This document shows positions 17,919 through 26,930 of a stretch of DNA of 64,000 nt, one piece after another. Numbering within the stretch: the stretch's first letter is position 1; every line of letters begins with the position of its first letter. The position numbers and the translations under genes are program-made. The stretch comes from an uncultured Muriicola sp. (GTDB taxonomy: Bacteria; Bacteroidota; Bacteroidia; Flavobacteriales; Flavobacteriaceae). The stretch covers positions 1 through 64,000 of the forward strand of contig NZ_CAMYKH010000001.1 of the NCBI RefSeq assembly GCF_947258935.1, written 5' to 3'. The notes beneath the pieces are model-generated. The model had not been told where the DNA came from. It saw only the letters and a list, made by a program, of their open reading frames with translations, and searched no databases.

Positions 17919-18317
17919 ATGGAAGTCATTACTCAGAATATTACAGTTTTATTATTACTCCTTTTCCTCGTCATCACTTTTCTACAAAGTGGCATAGACA
18001 AAATGATAGATTGGAAGGGGAATCTTGACTGGCTTACGGGTCATTTTTCCCAAACGCCATTTAAAAAAATGGTCCCTTTAATGCTTTTTATAGTGCTGGT
18101 TATGGAAGTTTTAGCCGGATTGTTTAGTGGCATTGGATTTGTTCAAATCCTGCTATCCGGGGAGAGCGTCTTTGCTTTTTTTGGTGGCGTTTTGGCTTGT
18201 ATTACTCTGTTAATGCTGCTTTTTGGCCAGAGAATGGCCAAGGACTATGAAGGAGCTAAAACCATTGTTATTTATTTTATACCTGCCATATTACTGGTAT
18301 TTCTACTACAATATTAG
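17919..18317 (+). CDS. DoxX-like integral membrane protein
   Basis: A 132-residue protein with four predicted transmembrane segments (about 8-25, 50-68, 75-100 and 108-130) and the loop QSGIDKMIDWKGNLDWLTGHF between the first two, which fits the DoxX/SURF4-like superfamily. Members are linked to quinone- or thiol-related membrane functions, but no specific role can be assigned. It begins 31 bases after holB on the same strand and is convergent with the OmpH-like gene. Confidence 0.7.
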   Translation: MEVITQNITVLLLLLFLVITFLQSGIDKMIDWKGNLDWLTGHFSQTPFKKMVPLMLFIVLVMEVLAGLFSGIGFVQILLSGESVFAFFGGVLACITLLMLLFGQRMAKDYEGAKTIVIYFIPAILLVFLLQY

Positions 18318-18355
18318 TTAGGAAATACTCTGATGAAAGAGGCTTTATTGCCTTG

Positions 18356-18862
18356 TTACTCCTGAGTTTCTTTATTTAAAACTGCCAGGACCTCATCGGT
18401 GACATCCTTAGAATCTGCGCCATATAGAACACTGCCGCCTTCTCCGCCTCCCAGGATATACGTATAGCCTTTTGCTTTTCCAAATGCTGCGATCTCTTTC
18501 TTCACTTTCTGGATCACACTGTCCATTTCCGCCTGACCCTGCAATTGCAATAACTGTTCTTCCTGCTGAAGTTCTTGTCCAATACGTTGTCCTTGTTGTT
18601 GTAACATAGCGTATGCTTCCTGAGCCTTCTGCTGAGACATTCCCTTTACCTGAGCCTCCAATCCCTGAGCTTCCCTTTGAAAAACCTGTGAAATACTGTC
18701 ACGTTTTTTATTGAATGTTTCTTTCTGAGCGGTGAATTGCGCTTCAACAGCTATTTTTTCTTTGTACCCATCCATTAGGCGGATATTGTCTACATAAGCA
18801 ATCTTATCTTGTTGGCAAGCCATTGCGGTTAAGATCGCAGTTGCTATAAAAAACTTTTTCAT
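18356..18862 (-). CDS. OmpH/Skp-like periplasmic chaperone, lipoprotein form
   Basis: Probable Skp-family holdase for outer-membrane proteins. The 168-residue protein starts with a lipoprotein signal peptide ending TAMAC (Cys16), then KIAYVDNIRLMDGYKE, the conserved OmpH opening (yVD...l...Y), followed by a long Gln/Glu-rich coiled coil (~40-120) forming the tentacle, and a C-terminal strand region KGYTYILGGGEGGSVLYG with the typical y-iid--vlYad pattern. A minus-strand TACTTTTG (18891-18884) 21 bases before the start is a possible -7 element. Confidence 0.85.
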   Translation of the reverse strand: MKKFFIATAILTAMACQQDKIAYVDNIRLMDGYKEKIAVEAQFTAQKETFNKKRDSISQVFQREAQGLEAQVKGMSQQKAQEAYAMLQQQGQRIGQELQQEEQLLQLQGQAEMDSVIQKVKKEIAAFGKAKGYTYILGGGEGGSVLYGADSKDVTDEVLAVLNKETQE

Positions 18863-19125
18863 TTGATACTTGTTTTAAGTCGGCAAAAGTAAGAAAGGAA
18901 TTATTTGGAATCATAAAAATTTTAAATAAATCTAAAAGGGGCTATTGTATAAGAAATACCTTTCTAACAATTGTATAGATTATTTCTATGTCTTTGTTGC
19001 ATTGTGATTGTTTTACTCTATTAATCTGACGGACATTTAAAAGCCCTCTACGCTAGATCTTTGCACTCCCGTACAAGTATGGCCAAGAATGCGAGATAAT
19101 TCACTAAAAGGCCCGTAACGCGCTA
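18863..19125. other. 263-base gap with no gene seen
   Basis: Upstream of the OmpH-like gene and downstream of the methyltransferase gene on the same strand. Only very short frames, no hairpin followed by a T run that I can support. Confidence 0.4.
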
Positions 19126-19953
19126 TTACCGCTTTTCTAAGACGTAAAGTAAGGAAGAATACTCCCCGCTTCTCCAGCCATGGTAGTTTGAGCGAAGTCC
19201 GTGCCAAAAAGCAGCCAAGAATCGATGTTTCCCGTGTCTGTATTTTTCAGAGAGCTGAGCAATATAAAATGCGTCAAATATCATCGGTTTGGTGGTAACC
19301 AATGAAAATCCATTGTTAGAAAAGATCCTTTGAATTGATTTTTGGGAGAAATGCCATAAGTGTCGAGGCACGTCATATGCCGCCCAAAAAGATCCATAGT
19401 GAGTTGCATCATAGGAACGAAAATTAGGGACAGCGATAAATAACACCCCATCATCAGTAAGCCTATTTTTTATTTCCTGTATATTTTTTTCAAGATCAGG
19501 TACATGTTCCAGTACATGCCAAAGGGTAATCAGATCGTATTTTTTGTCGCCAAGGTCATTTAAGGTGGCCTTCAATTCTATTCCCTTTACCTTAGCCACT
19601 GAACGCGCTTTTGAATTTGGCTCTACCCCATCTGACGCCCAGCCGCGTTCTTTCAAGAACTTGACAAGTGATCCTGTACCGGCGCCCACATCTAATACCT
19701 CAGCATTTTTCTTTGTGTATTTTTTGATCCAGGATTCCTTCTTCTTAAGGTTAAATTTTTTTACCAGTTGGTATATTTTTTCTAAAACAGTACGATTCCC
19801 ATCGGTATGGGAGACGTAATTCTCATCCTGATAATACTTGTCTATTTCTTTGGGTCTTGGAACGGTGTGAAGCATTTCCAAGTTAGCATTATACTGCAAC
19901 TCAAAACTTTCCTTAGTGACCGCATGATCCTTTGTAGTTAAAAAGAATTCCAT
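19126..19953 (-). CDS. Class I SAM-dependent methyltransferase
   Basis: Cytoplasmic methyltransferase of unknown substrate. From the ATG at 19953 it has 275 residues; an in-frame ATG at 19962 adds three. The N-terminal part KYYQDENYVSHTDG is typical of Bacteroidota methyltransferases of this type, the SAM loop VLDVGAGTGSLVKFLKERG lies at about 85-105, DLITLWHVLEHVPD is the motif II/III region, and LFIAVPNFRSYDATHYG plus DVPRHLWHFS follow. The pattern is shared with UbiG/Methyltransf_23 proteins that act on small molecules, lipids or sugars. A ParB-type palindrome separates it from mnmG. Confidence 0.87.
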   Translation of the reverse strand: MEFFLTTKDHAVTKESFELQYNANLEMLHTVPRPKEIDKYYQDENYVSHTDGNRTVLEKIYQLVKKFNLKKKESWIKKYTKKNAEVLDVGAGTGSLVKFLKERGWASDGVEPNSKARSVAKVKGIELKATLNDLGDKKYDLITLWHVLEHVPDLEKNIQEIKNRLTDDGVLFIAVPNFRSYDATHYGSFWAAYDVPRHLWHFSQKSIQRIFSNNGFSLVTTKPMIFDAFYIAQLSEKYRHGKHRFLAAFWHGLRSNYHGWRSGEYSSLLYVLEKR

Positions 19954-19994
19954 AGTTATCATTCAAATGGACAAAGTACAATTAGTAAGCCCTA

Positions 19995-20016
19995 AATTGT
20001 TCCACGTGGAACAATT
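19995..20016. promoter_or_regulatory. parS-like palindrome 1 (ParB binding site)
   Basis: A perfect 22-base palindrome, AATTGTTCCACGTGGAACAATT, shown here as AATTGTTCCAC and its reverse complement. The 16-base core TGTTCCACGTGGAACA (19998-20013) matches the bacterial parS consensus TGTTTCACGTGAAACA family. It lies in the 68-base gap between mnmG and the methyltransferase gene. Confidence 0.85.
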
Positions 20017-20021
20017 GTAGT

Positions 20022-21890
20022 TTAGCGCCCCATAAAAACCAATAACACACTTATGTCGCTTGGGGAAACCCCGCTTATTCTGGATGCCTGTGAAATGGTT
20101 ACGGGTCTTATGGCATGTAACTTTTCGCGTGCCTCATAGGATAGTGATTTCAGTTTAGAATAATCGAAACCTTCCGGTATTTTAATGTTCTCCAGGCGTT
20201 GTAGTTTATCCGCATTATTCTTTTCCTTTGCTATATAGCCAGAATATTTTACCTGTATCTCTGCCTGTTCCATTACCTCCCTGCCCAATTCATGAGTTTC
20301 AACATAATTGGCCACCTCCTCTAGTTGAAGCATATGACCCATTGTAACATTAGGTCTTGAAAATACCTTATACATCTTATCAGCTTGTTTTACCGGAGCA
20401 GACGCCACTTCTTCCAGAATGGGATTTATAGCCTCCGGGGAGAAACTTGTATTCCTGAAAAAATCTATAAAAGCATCCGATTTCCGTTCCTTCTCCTGCA
20501 TTTTTCTAAGGCGTTCTTCAGATGCCAATCCTAATGCGTAGCCTTTTGGGGTTAATCGTATATCTGCATTATCCTGACGTAATAAGGTTCGGTACTCGGC
20601 CCTGGAAGTAAACATGCGATAAGGTTCTTCTGTCCCCTTTGTAATAAGGTCGTCTATTAATACCCCAATATATGCCTCATCTCTCTGTAGTGTAAAAGGA
20701 GGAAGTTCGCTTATCTTTAAATGGGCATTGATCCCTGCCATTAGCCCCTGAGAAGCTGCTTCTTCATACCCAGTAGTACCATTTATCTGGCCCGCGAAAT
20801 ACAAATTCTGAATTAACTTAGTTTCTAGTGTGTGTTTTAATTGTGTTGGTGGAAAATAGTCATACTCTATTGCATAACCAGGTCTGAAAAATTTCACTTT
20901 CTCAAATCCTTTTACTGATCTTAGTGCCTTAAATTGCACATCTTCCGGTAAGGAAGTAGAAAAACCATTTACATATACTTCCACTGTATCCCAGCCTTCA
21001 GGCTCAACAAAGATCTGGTGACTTTCCTTATCTGCAAACCGATTTATCTTATCTTCTATGGAAGGACAATAACGAGGCCCTATGCTTTTGATTCTTCCAT
21101 TAAACATAGGAGATCTGTCAAACCCTTCTTTTAATAATTCATGAACCTCTTTTGAGGTATGGGTCATATGACAATCTCTTTGTGCTGTCAAAAGAGGCGT
21201 ATCTAAATATGAGAATTTTTCAGGAACAATATCCCCTGGCTGAAGTATCATTTTGGAATAATCAAGAGATCTGCCATCTACACGCGGCGGTGTTCCCGTT
21301 TTCATTCTTCCCGAATCGAATCCAAAGGTGCTTAACTGTTCCGTTATTCCGGTTGAGCCCTTTTCTCCGGCTCTTCCCCCACCAAATTGCTTCTCGCCTA
21401 TATGAATTAGACCATTAAGGAATGTGCCATTGGTTAAGATCACCGACTTCCCTTTGATATCTAAACCTAACGAAGTTCTTACTCCAACTACCTTATCACC
21501 TTTTACTAGTAAACCCTTTACCATCTCCTGGTAAAAATCTACGTTTGGTGTGCGTTCTAAGGCTAAGCGCCATTCCTCTGCAAAACGCATTCGGTCATTC
21601 TGAGTTCTTGGACTCCACATTGCCGGACCTTTACTTTTATTCAGCATTTTAAACTGTATAGCAGATTTGTCCGAAACTATGCCACTATATCCACCAAGGG
21701 CATCAATCTCTCTAACTATTTGTCCTTTGGCAATACCACCCATTGCAGGATTACAAGACATTTGCCCTATAGTCTGCAGATTCATGGTCACCAACAGTGT
21801 TTTGGAACCCATATTGGCAGCAGCAGCAGCAGCCTCAGCGCCTGCATGTCCACCCCCAACTACAATTACATCATACTCCTTTTCGAACAT
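20022..21890 (-). CDS. mnmG: tRNA uridine-5-carboxymethylaminomethyl modification enzyme MnmG (GidA)
   Basis: FAD enzyme that with MnmE installs cmnm5 on the wobble uridine of several tRNAs. Full length at 622 residues. The N-terminal dinucleotide fold VVGGGHAGAEAAAAAANMG (about 11-29) and CNPAMGGIAKGQIVREIDALGG (47-68) are diagnostic; TGTPPRVDGRSLDY and CPSIEDKINRF follow in the FAD/substrate region, and the C-terminal helical MnmE-binding domain ends GVSPSDISVLLVFMGR. It lies 9 bases after ybeY. gidA is an origin-neighbour gene in many bacteria, and here it is bracketed by two parS-like sites. Confidence 0.97.
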   Translation of the reverse strand: MFEKEYDVIVVGGGHAGAEAAAAAANMGSKTLLVTMNLQTIGQMSCNPAMGGIAKGQIVREIDALGGYSGIVSDKSAIQFKMLNKSKGPAMWSPRTQNDRMRFAEEWRLALERTPNVDFYQEMVKGLLVKGDKVVGVRTSLGLDIKGKSVILTNGTFLNGLIHIGEKQFGGGRAGEKGSTGITEQLSTFGFDSGRMKTGTPPRVDGRSLDYSKMILQPGDIVPEKFSYLDTPLLTAQRDCHMTHTSKEVHELLKEGFDRSPMFNGRIKSIGPRYCPSIEDKINRFADKESHQIFVEPEGWDTVEVYVNGFSTSLPEDVQFKALRSVKGFEKVKFFRPGYAIEYDYFPPTQLKHTLETKLIQNLYFAGQINGTTGYEEAASQGLMAGINAHLKISELPPFTLQRDEAYIGVLIDDLITKGTEEPYRMFTSRAEYRTLLRQDNADIRLTPKGYALGLASEERLRKMQEKERKSDAFIDFFRNTSFSPEAINPILEEVASAPVKQADKMYKVFSRPNVTMGHMLQLEEVANYVETHELGREVMEQAEIQVKYSGYIAKEKNNADKLQRLENIKIPEGFDYSKLKSLSYEAREKLHAIRPVTISQASRISGVSPSDISVLLVFMGR

Positions 21891-21899
21891 TGCCTTCTT

Positions 21900-22319
21900 C
21901 TATTGTTCCACGTGGAACATTTTTAATTTTTCATTCTCCTTTTCTCTCATCACCTTCTTTTCCGCCTTAGTTTTATCCGTATAACCTACTAAATGCAATA
22001 CCCCGTGTGCCATGACGCGTCGTAACTCATCTTCCGGTTTAACTTTGTATTTCTTTGCATTCTCCTTAATTCGATCCATCGAAATAAGTATGTCACCATG
22101 AATCTCACTCCCCTTTGTATAATCGAACGTAATCACATCTGTAAAGTCAGTATGTCCAAGATATTTCTTATTGATCTCCAGTACCTGATCATCCGTAGTT
22201 AATACAAAACATAAATTACCAGGAATTTTGTCTTCTGAAATAATTAAACTTTTCAACCAATCGGTATATTTATATAACTCAACTATCTTAAAATCAGTTT
22301 CGTATACAAAATCAATCAT
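21900..22319 (-). CDS. ybeY: Endoribonuclease YbeY (rRNA maturation)
   Basis: Metal-dependent RNase involved in 16S rRNA 3' processing and ribosome quality control. The 139-residue protein carries the motif HGVLHLVGYTDKT (105-117): His105 and His109 are present, while the third canonical His is replaced by Asp115, which I believe is common in Bacteroidota. TDFTDVITFDY (58-68) and GDILIS match the family. The last codons, giving FHVEQ and stop, lie inside a parS-like palindrome. It overlaps the DUF4175 gene by 8 bases. Confidence 0.94.
   Translation of the reverse strand: MIDFVYETDFKIVELYKYTDWLKSLIISEDKIPGNLCFVLTTDDQVLEINKKYLGHTDFTDVITFDYTKGSEIHGDILISMDRIKENAKKYKVKPEDELRRVMAHGVLHLVGYTDKTKAEKKVMREKENEKLKMFHVEQ
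21904..21919. promoter_or_regulatory. parS-like palindrome 2, inside the 3' end of ybeY
   Basis: Perfect 16-base palindrome TGTTCCACGTGGAACA, identical to the core at 19998-20013 and 1906 bases from it. It encodes the C-terminal FHVEQ of YbeY, so the DNA site and the reading frame coexist. Confidence 0.85.
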
Positions 22320-25300
22320 CCTTTTTAAAATACTTCTTAGCTTTATCCTTGTAAAATTCCTGCAAAGGTAATACTTGTCTTTGTAATAATTCTAATTGGC
22401 CTTCTTCTGTTGTCTTTTCTTTTCTGCTGTTTATCAGCGGCTTACCATAATTCTTGCTTACCTTCTTACTTTCACGCTCTTCCTTCTCTCCCTGCTGCAT
22501 GGCCGCATTCTCAAGTTTTAGCAATTGTTGTTGAATTCTATTCGCCTTGTCCATTGTGCGTTGCGTAATGCCATTCTCCAGAAGATCGCGTTCAAATTCT
22601 TCCATTTGTTGCGCTAATCTTTTGGCCAACTGTTTATCTGATTCCTGAATAAACGTAGCCAGTTGTTCTTCTAACTTTTCACGTATTAGTTGCTGTTCTT
22701 TGTATATCTCGTAGAGTTCATTTAGTTCCTTTTCATTCATATCCAAACCGCTACCAGTATTTTCTCCTTTAGATCCGCTTCCACCTGCCCCATCTTTTCC
22801 TTCGTCACCTCCTTCTTTAGGTTCATTACCACTCTTTCCTCCTTCTCCTTGTTCACCCTCTTTGCCTTCTTGACCTTCTTGTCCTTCATCCCCCTTTTGT
22901 TTCATCCCCTCCATACGCTCCTGAACACCGCTTTGTCCTTTAATAATATCGGGTAATTGAAATCCATCATTTTTTTGTCCACTTCCTTTTCCCTTACTCA
23001 ATGTCTCCTGCATATTTCCTAAAATATTCGCCAGAAAATCTGCCAAATTATTTGCTGCTGTTAGTACATATTGCTGGTACGACACTCCCTGATAGGTTTG
23101 CCCTTCAGAAAGGCTACTAAGCGAGCGATCAATATTATAATAGACCTCAGTTATCTGCTCATTGACAAATTCCGTTAACTCCACTTGTCGCAAAGACAAA
23201 GCAAAAAGACTATCATCTACATGTTCAAATAAGCTCTTTAATTGTTGTTCTTCTTTTACAACGCTTGTATAATAACCCCTCTCCATTCCCTGTTCCTGTA
23301 AACGATCATATAGGGTCTCCTGTTTAAATGAAAATTTCAATAAATTATCCAGGATCTGCCTTAGCATTTCGGCATCTTCTGCCATGGATGATCCACCCCC
23401 GGACATGGCCGATTGCTCCAAAGCCTCCGACATCTGTTTCATCTTGTTTGCGGCTGATTGCTGCTTCTTTTTGGCCTTGTTACCGGCCTTTTCCTTTTCC
23501 TGACCTTCCGATGCTTCCTCCAGGCCCTGTTGTTTGTTTAATTCTTCCTTGGCCTCATTCAAATCTTCCTTTACCTCTTCTTCCTTTTCCTCAGAAGTAT
23601 CCATCTGTATAGGCTTCTTTAGATCTGCATTGGCCTTTCTAAGGTCTTCCAGTCCTTTAGAAATTGTATCGAACTGATTATTTATCTTTTTTTGTTGATC
23701 AACATTAAAATCTTGTTCCTGCCCTAATTTTGATAAAATATACTGCCTTTCACTTAACTCATCAAGATCCTTGGCTAACTGATTCGCCTTCTCTGTAACG
23801 TAATACCGCTTGGTTAGTTCAAGTAATTGTTCCAGATTTCGTTTGCTATTTTGTTGCTTTTTGCCTATTTCTTCCAGGCGTTGGGACATTTCCTCTTTGT
23901 TTAACTTATCGGCAATCTTCTTTAATTCTTCCAGAAGTCGCTCATTCTTTCTTGCTTCAATTTCCTGCCGCTCCAGTCGTTCTTTTAACAAAGGATCTGT
24001 TTGCTTCTCATTGGCCATTGATTTATTGAGTTGCTTGCTGAATTTTTCCATCAGTGCCTCTTGCTGTTGCTGTTGCTTTAAAAAGTCTTTTATCGCCCTT
24101 TGATCATTAAAGCTCAGTACATTCTTTTCTTTTTGATCTCGTTCTAGTTGCTTTAAAGCATTTTCCTGTTCCTGGAATTTATCCAATGCCCCATCCCATT
24201 CCTGTAAAAGCTTCTTTTGATCGTTTAATTGCTGCTCCTTTTCCTGTCTTTCATTGAGAATGTCTGTAGAGAATACCTGACTTTTTGCCTTCTTTCCACC
24301 CCGCAGTGCATCATTATCTGTTACTTGAAAATAATAGGAATATCTCCTTCCTCTTTCCAGTTCCAGACCAGAAGGAAAATCATAGTAAAAACTAAAATCC
24401 CGATCTCCGGGGCGTGCCAATTCCAAAGTAATACCTTTATTCTCTTCATTATCAGCATAATAGACTATTTCTAGCTTTGATACTTTATAATCATCTGATG
24501 TAATTCCTTCGTAAGAAAGTGCTTGACTTACTGAGTCGCGTATCTCCTTTACCTTGATAGAAGGACTTGCATCCTTGTTTACTCTAATACGATATTGGAG
24601 TCGCTCATAATGCTCTATATTCTCATTAGAAGTAGTTACTTCATATTCTAATTCATTAAATACCTTTCTTGTATACCCATATTCTCCCTTATCAACCGCA
24701 AATACTACCGTAGTATCATTAGTTATCAATTGTACACTATTAGTATTTTCACTTTCTATTTGCCACATTATTATTGTGCCTTCCGGTACTACAGCATTAC
24801 CCGTTCCCTGAAGTGTATCCGTCTTTTTTTGAGTATAGGCCGGATAAGATAAAATGGTCTTGAATTCCTGAATAGAAGGTGTGACCAGGGCGTTTAACTG
24901 ATACTGCCTAGACCTTATTTTATTAGCACTTAAATAAAAGTCCTGAGATTGTATCGGAGCCCTGAATGTATATGAAAACTGACCATTAGTTTTTTGTAAT
25001 AATCGTTCTTTTCCGTCTATAACGATATAGGCAATATCTGGTTGTATTTCCCCTTCGGTAGCGATATTGAGTGTATACGATTCTGATTCTAGCACATCCA
25101 AAGCCCCATTTAATACTACAAATCTGAAGGGTGCCGGTTTCTCATAGGCCACATCATAGTTGACCACACGATCATAAGAACTCATAAAAGAATTTAACTG
25201 GCCTGCTATACCAATGCCTGCTATTATGAATAATGGAATAAGTACATATTTTCCATATGCCAAACTCTTTCGAATATCTATTGCCCTATTAAAAGGGATA

Positions 25301-25710
25301 GGCGAAAGTTGATTAGAGCGTTGTTCTATGCTTGCCAGCAACAATTCTGTTTTCTGTTTGTCGTCTGCGAGATCTAAAAGATTAATCAGATTATCGCCCA
25401 CTTCCGGAAAGTGGTTACCAATGATCCTGGAAGCTACTTTTAGATCGAGTCCTTTTCGAATTCTTAGTAAATAAGTAATAGGGATTATTAGATATTTCAC
25501 TAACAATAAAAGGGTTACTGTTAAAGAAATAATTAATAAAACGAGTCTTGCCGTGGAGCCTAGCCAAAGAAAATATTCCAACGCCAGTACGCTTAAGAAA
25601 AACAACAATGCCAGAGCCACAAATACGAAGGCCCCTTTGATCATTCGGGTAGTATAGTACTTGGTGATGAATGCCGACAGTTTATGTAGAATGTTCTTAT
25701 AACTATCCAA
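22312..25710 (-). CDS. DUF4175 family large membrane-anchored coiled-coil protein
   Basis: Function unknown. The 1132-residue protein has two adjacent N-terminal transmembrane segments (about 25-48 and 55-80) and a third at ~150-170, an extracytoplasmic beta-rich region (170-480), then a very long Lys/Glu/Gln-rich coiled coil (~490-1100) interrupted by a Gly/Glu low-complexity linker (about 950-1000). This layout matches DUF4175 of Bacteroidota. The apparent start is TTG (25710-25708), since no upstream in-frame ATG exists and the next Met (residue 23) would remove family-typical N-terminal sequence. It overlaps ybeY by 8 bases and so heads the DUF4175-ybeY-mnmG unit. Confidence 0.85.
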   Translation of the reverse strand: MDSYKNILHKLSAFITKYYTTRMIKGAFVFVALALLFFLSVLALEYFLWLGSTARLVLLIISLTVTLLLLVKYLIIPITYLLRIRKGLDLKVASRIIGNHFPEVGDNLINLLDLADDKQKTELLLASIEQRSNQLSPIPFNRAIDIRKSLAYGKYVLIPLFIIAGIGIAGQLNSFMSSYDRVVNYDVAYEKPAPFRFVVLNGALDVLESESYTLNIATEGEIQPDIAYIVIDGKERLLQKTNGQFSYTFRAPIQSQDFYLSANKIRSRQYQLNALVTPSIQEFKTILSYPAYTQKKTDTLQGTGNAVVPEGTIIMWQIESENTNSVQLITNDTTVVFAVDKGEYGYTRKVFNELEYEVTTSNENIEHYERLQYRIRVNKDASPSIKVKEIRDSVSQALSYEGITSDDYKVSKLEIVYYADNEENKGITLELARPGDRDFSFYYDFPSGLELERGRRYSYYFQVTDNDALRGGKKAKSQVFSTDILNERQEKEQQLNDQKKLLQEWDGALDKFQEQENALKQLERDQKEKNVLSFNDQRAIKDFLKQQQQQEALMEKFSKQLNKSMANEKQTDPLLKERLERQEIEARKNERLLEELKKIADKLNKEEMSQRLEEIGKKQQNSKRNLEQLLELTKRYYVTEKANQLAKDLDELSERQYILSKLGQEQDFNVDQQKKINNQFDTISKGLEDLRKANADLKKPIQMDTSEEKEEEVKEDLNEAKEELNKQQGLEEASEGQEKEKAGNKAKKKQQSAANKMKQMSEALEQSAMSGGGSSMAEDAEMLRQILDNLLKFSFKQETLYDRLQEQGMERGYYTSVVKEEQQLKSLFEHVDDSLFALSLRQVELTEFVNEQITEVYYNIDRSLSSLSEGQTYQGVSYQQYVLTAANNLADFLANILGNMQETLSKGKGSGQKNDGFQLPDIIKGQSGVQERMEGMKQKGDEGQEGQEGKEGEQGEGGKSGNEPKEGGDEGKDGAGGSGSKGENTGSGLDMNEKELNELYEIYKEQQLIREKLEEQLATFIQESDKQLAKRLAQQMEEFERDLLENGITQRTMDKANRIQQQLLKLENAAMQQGEKEERESKKVSKNYGKPLINSRKEKTTEEGQLELLQRQVLPLQEFYKDKAKKYFKKDD

Positions 25711-25783
25711 AATCTGCTATATTTAATACCAAGATACCGGATATGGCATAATTGAACCTCAAAAATTTGTTAAAAAGCTTACA

Positions 25784-26827
25784 ATGAAGGAATTAAAATA
25801 CCTGGCAGCCTTAACACTTCCTCTTTCTGCTTTGATCGGTATAAACTTAGGGGGGGTATGGAGCTATTTTACCCCGGTGTACGGCTTTGTTCTTATTCCA
25901 ATATTGGAGATAATACTCCCGTTAGACACTCGGAATTTTGATAAGGAAACAAAAGATAAAAGAATCCTCAATACATTGTTTGATTGGATGCTCTATGCCA
26001 ATCTTCCCATAGTATATGGACTACTTTTCTATTTTCTATGGTCATTTTCACAAACAACATATGCTCCTTATGAAATAGCCGGACTTATACTTTCTATCGG
26101 TATCGTCCTGGGAACTAATGGCATTAATGTAGGTCATGAATTGGGGCATAGACTGAAGTCCAATGATCGATTCCTTGGAAAATTACTGCTTCTCCCTTCC
26201 TTGTATATGCATTTCTATATTGAACATAATTTTGGCCATCATCTCCATGCCGCTACAAAGGAAGATCCGGCAACTGCCCGCTATAATCAATCTGTATATT
26301 CCTTTTGGATCACCTCTGTTAGCGGGCAATTGGTAAAATCCTGGAAGATCCAATTAAAATTATTGGACAGTGAGAAACGATCGTTCTTTTCCATTAAGAA
26401 TGATATGTTTTGGTATATTATTTTGCAACTCGCTTATTTGATTCTGGTCCTTATTCTCTTTGGCCTACCTACCCTTTTGTTTGCGATTGGGGCCGCCACA
26501 GTAGGCTTTTTACTTTTGGAAACTGTCAACTATATTGAGCATTACGGGCTCTTACGTCAAAAGATGCCTTCAGGACGTTATGAACGAGTGAAGGAGATAC
26601 ACTCATGGAACAGCAATCATGTTTTAGGGCGAATCATGCTATACGAATTAACCAGACATAGTGATCATCATTATATCTCTTCCAAGAAATACCAGGTTCT
26701 CGATTGCCATGAGGATTCTCCGCAAATGCCCTTTGGCTATCCTACCTCCATGGTTCTTTCTCTTTTGCCTCCTTTATGGTTTAAGATCATGAATAAACGT
26801 ATCCCCAATACAATGAAACCTGCATAA
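25784..26827 (+). CDS. alkB: AlkB-type alkane 1-monooxygenase
   Basis: Integral-membrane non-haem di-iron hydroxylase that oxidises terminal methyl groups of alkanes or similar chains, using rubredoxin and reductase (not in the window). The 347-residue protein has about six transmembrane segments and all histidine boxes: HELGH (118-122), EHNFGHH (147-153) and RHSDHH (291-296), plus the AlkB signature NYIEHYGL (249-256), which separates it from fatty-acid desaturases. The physiological substrate cannot be told from sequence. The gene is single and divergent from the DUF4175 gene. Confidence 0.92.
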   Translation: MKELKYLAALTLPLSALIGINLGGVWSYFTPVYGFVLIPILEIILPLDTRNFDKETKDKRILNTLFDWMLYANLPIVYGLLFYFLWSFSQTTYAPYEIAGLILSIGIVLGTNGINVGHELGHRLKSNDRFLGKLLLLPSLYMHFYIEHNFGHHLHAATKEDPATARYNQSVYSFWITSVSGQLVKSWKIQLKLLDSEKRSFFSIKNDMFWYIILQLAYLILVLILFGLPTLLFAIGAATVGFLLLETVNYIEHYGLLRQKMPSGRYERVKEIHSWNSNHVLGRIMLYELTRHSDHHYISSKKYQVLDCHEDSPQMPFGYPTSMVLSLLPPLWFKIMNKRIPNTMKPA

Positions 26828-26881
26828 AGGCTCTTGCATTTCACAATGATACAGAAGGCCGGGAATTGATACCGTTACCTT

Positions 26882-26911
26882 TTGGCATTCCATAGCTTCC
26901 GCCTATCTTTG
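26882..26911 (+). promoter_or_regulatory. Bacteroidota-type promoter for gltX
   Basis: TTG (26882-26884), a 19-base spacer, then TATCTTTG (26904-26911), a full match to the TTG/TAnnTTTG consensus. The ATG is at 26931, giving a leader of roughly 13-16 bases. Confidence 0.7.
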
Positions 26912-26930
26912 CTTTCTTAAGAATTTTTCC

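Noticed and set aside
23328-24103. Plus-strand frames rich in Ser/Cys/Phe over the DUF4175 gene
   Set aside because: Shadows of the Lys/Glu/Gln-rich coiled coil read on the opposite strand.
22312-25710. Possible start of the DUF4175 protein at Met23 instead of TTG
   Set aside because: The first 22 residues (SYKNILHKLSAFITKYY) look family-typical and precede the membrane segments, so the TTG start is kept, with some doubt.
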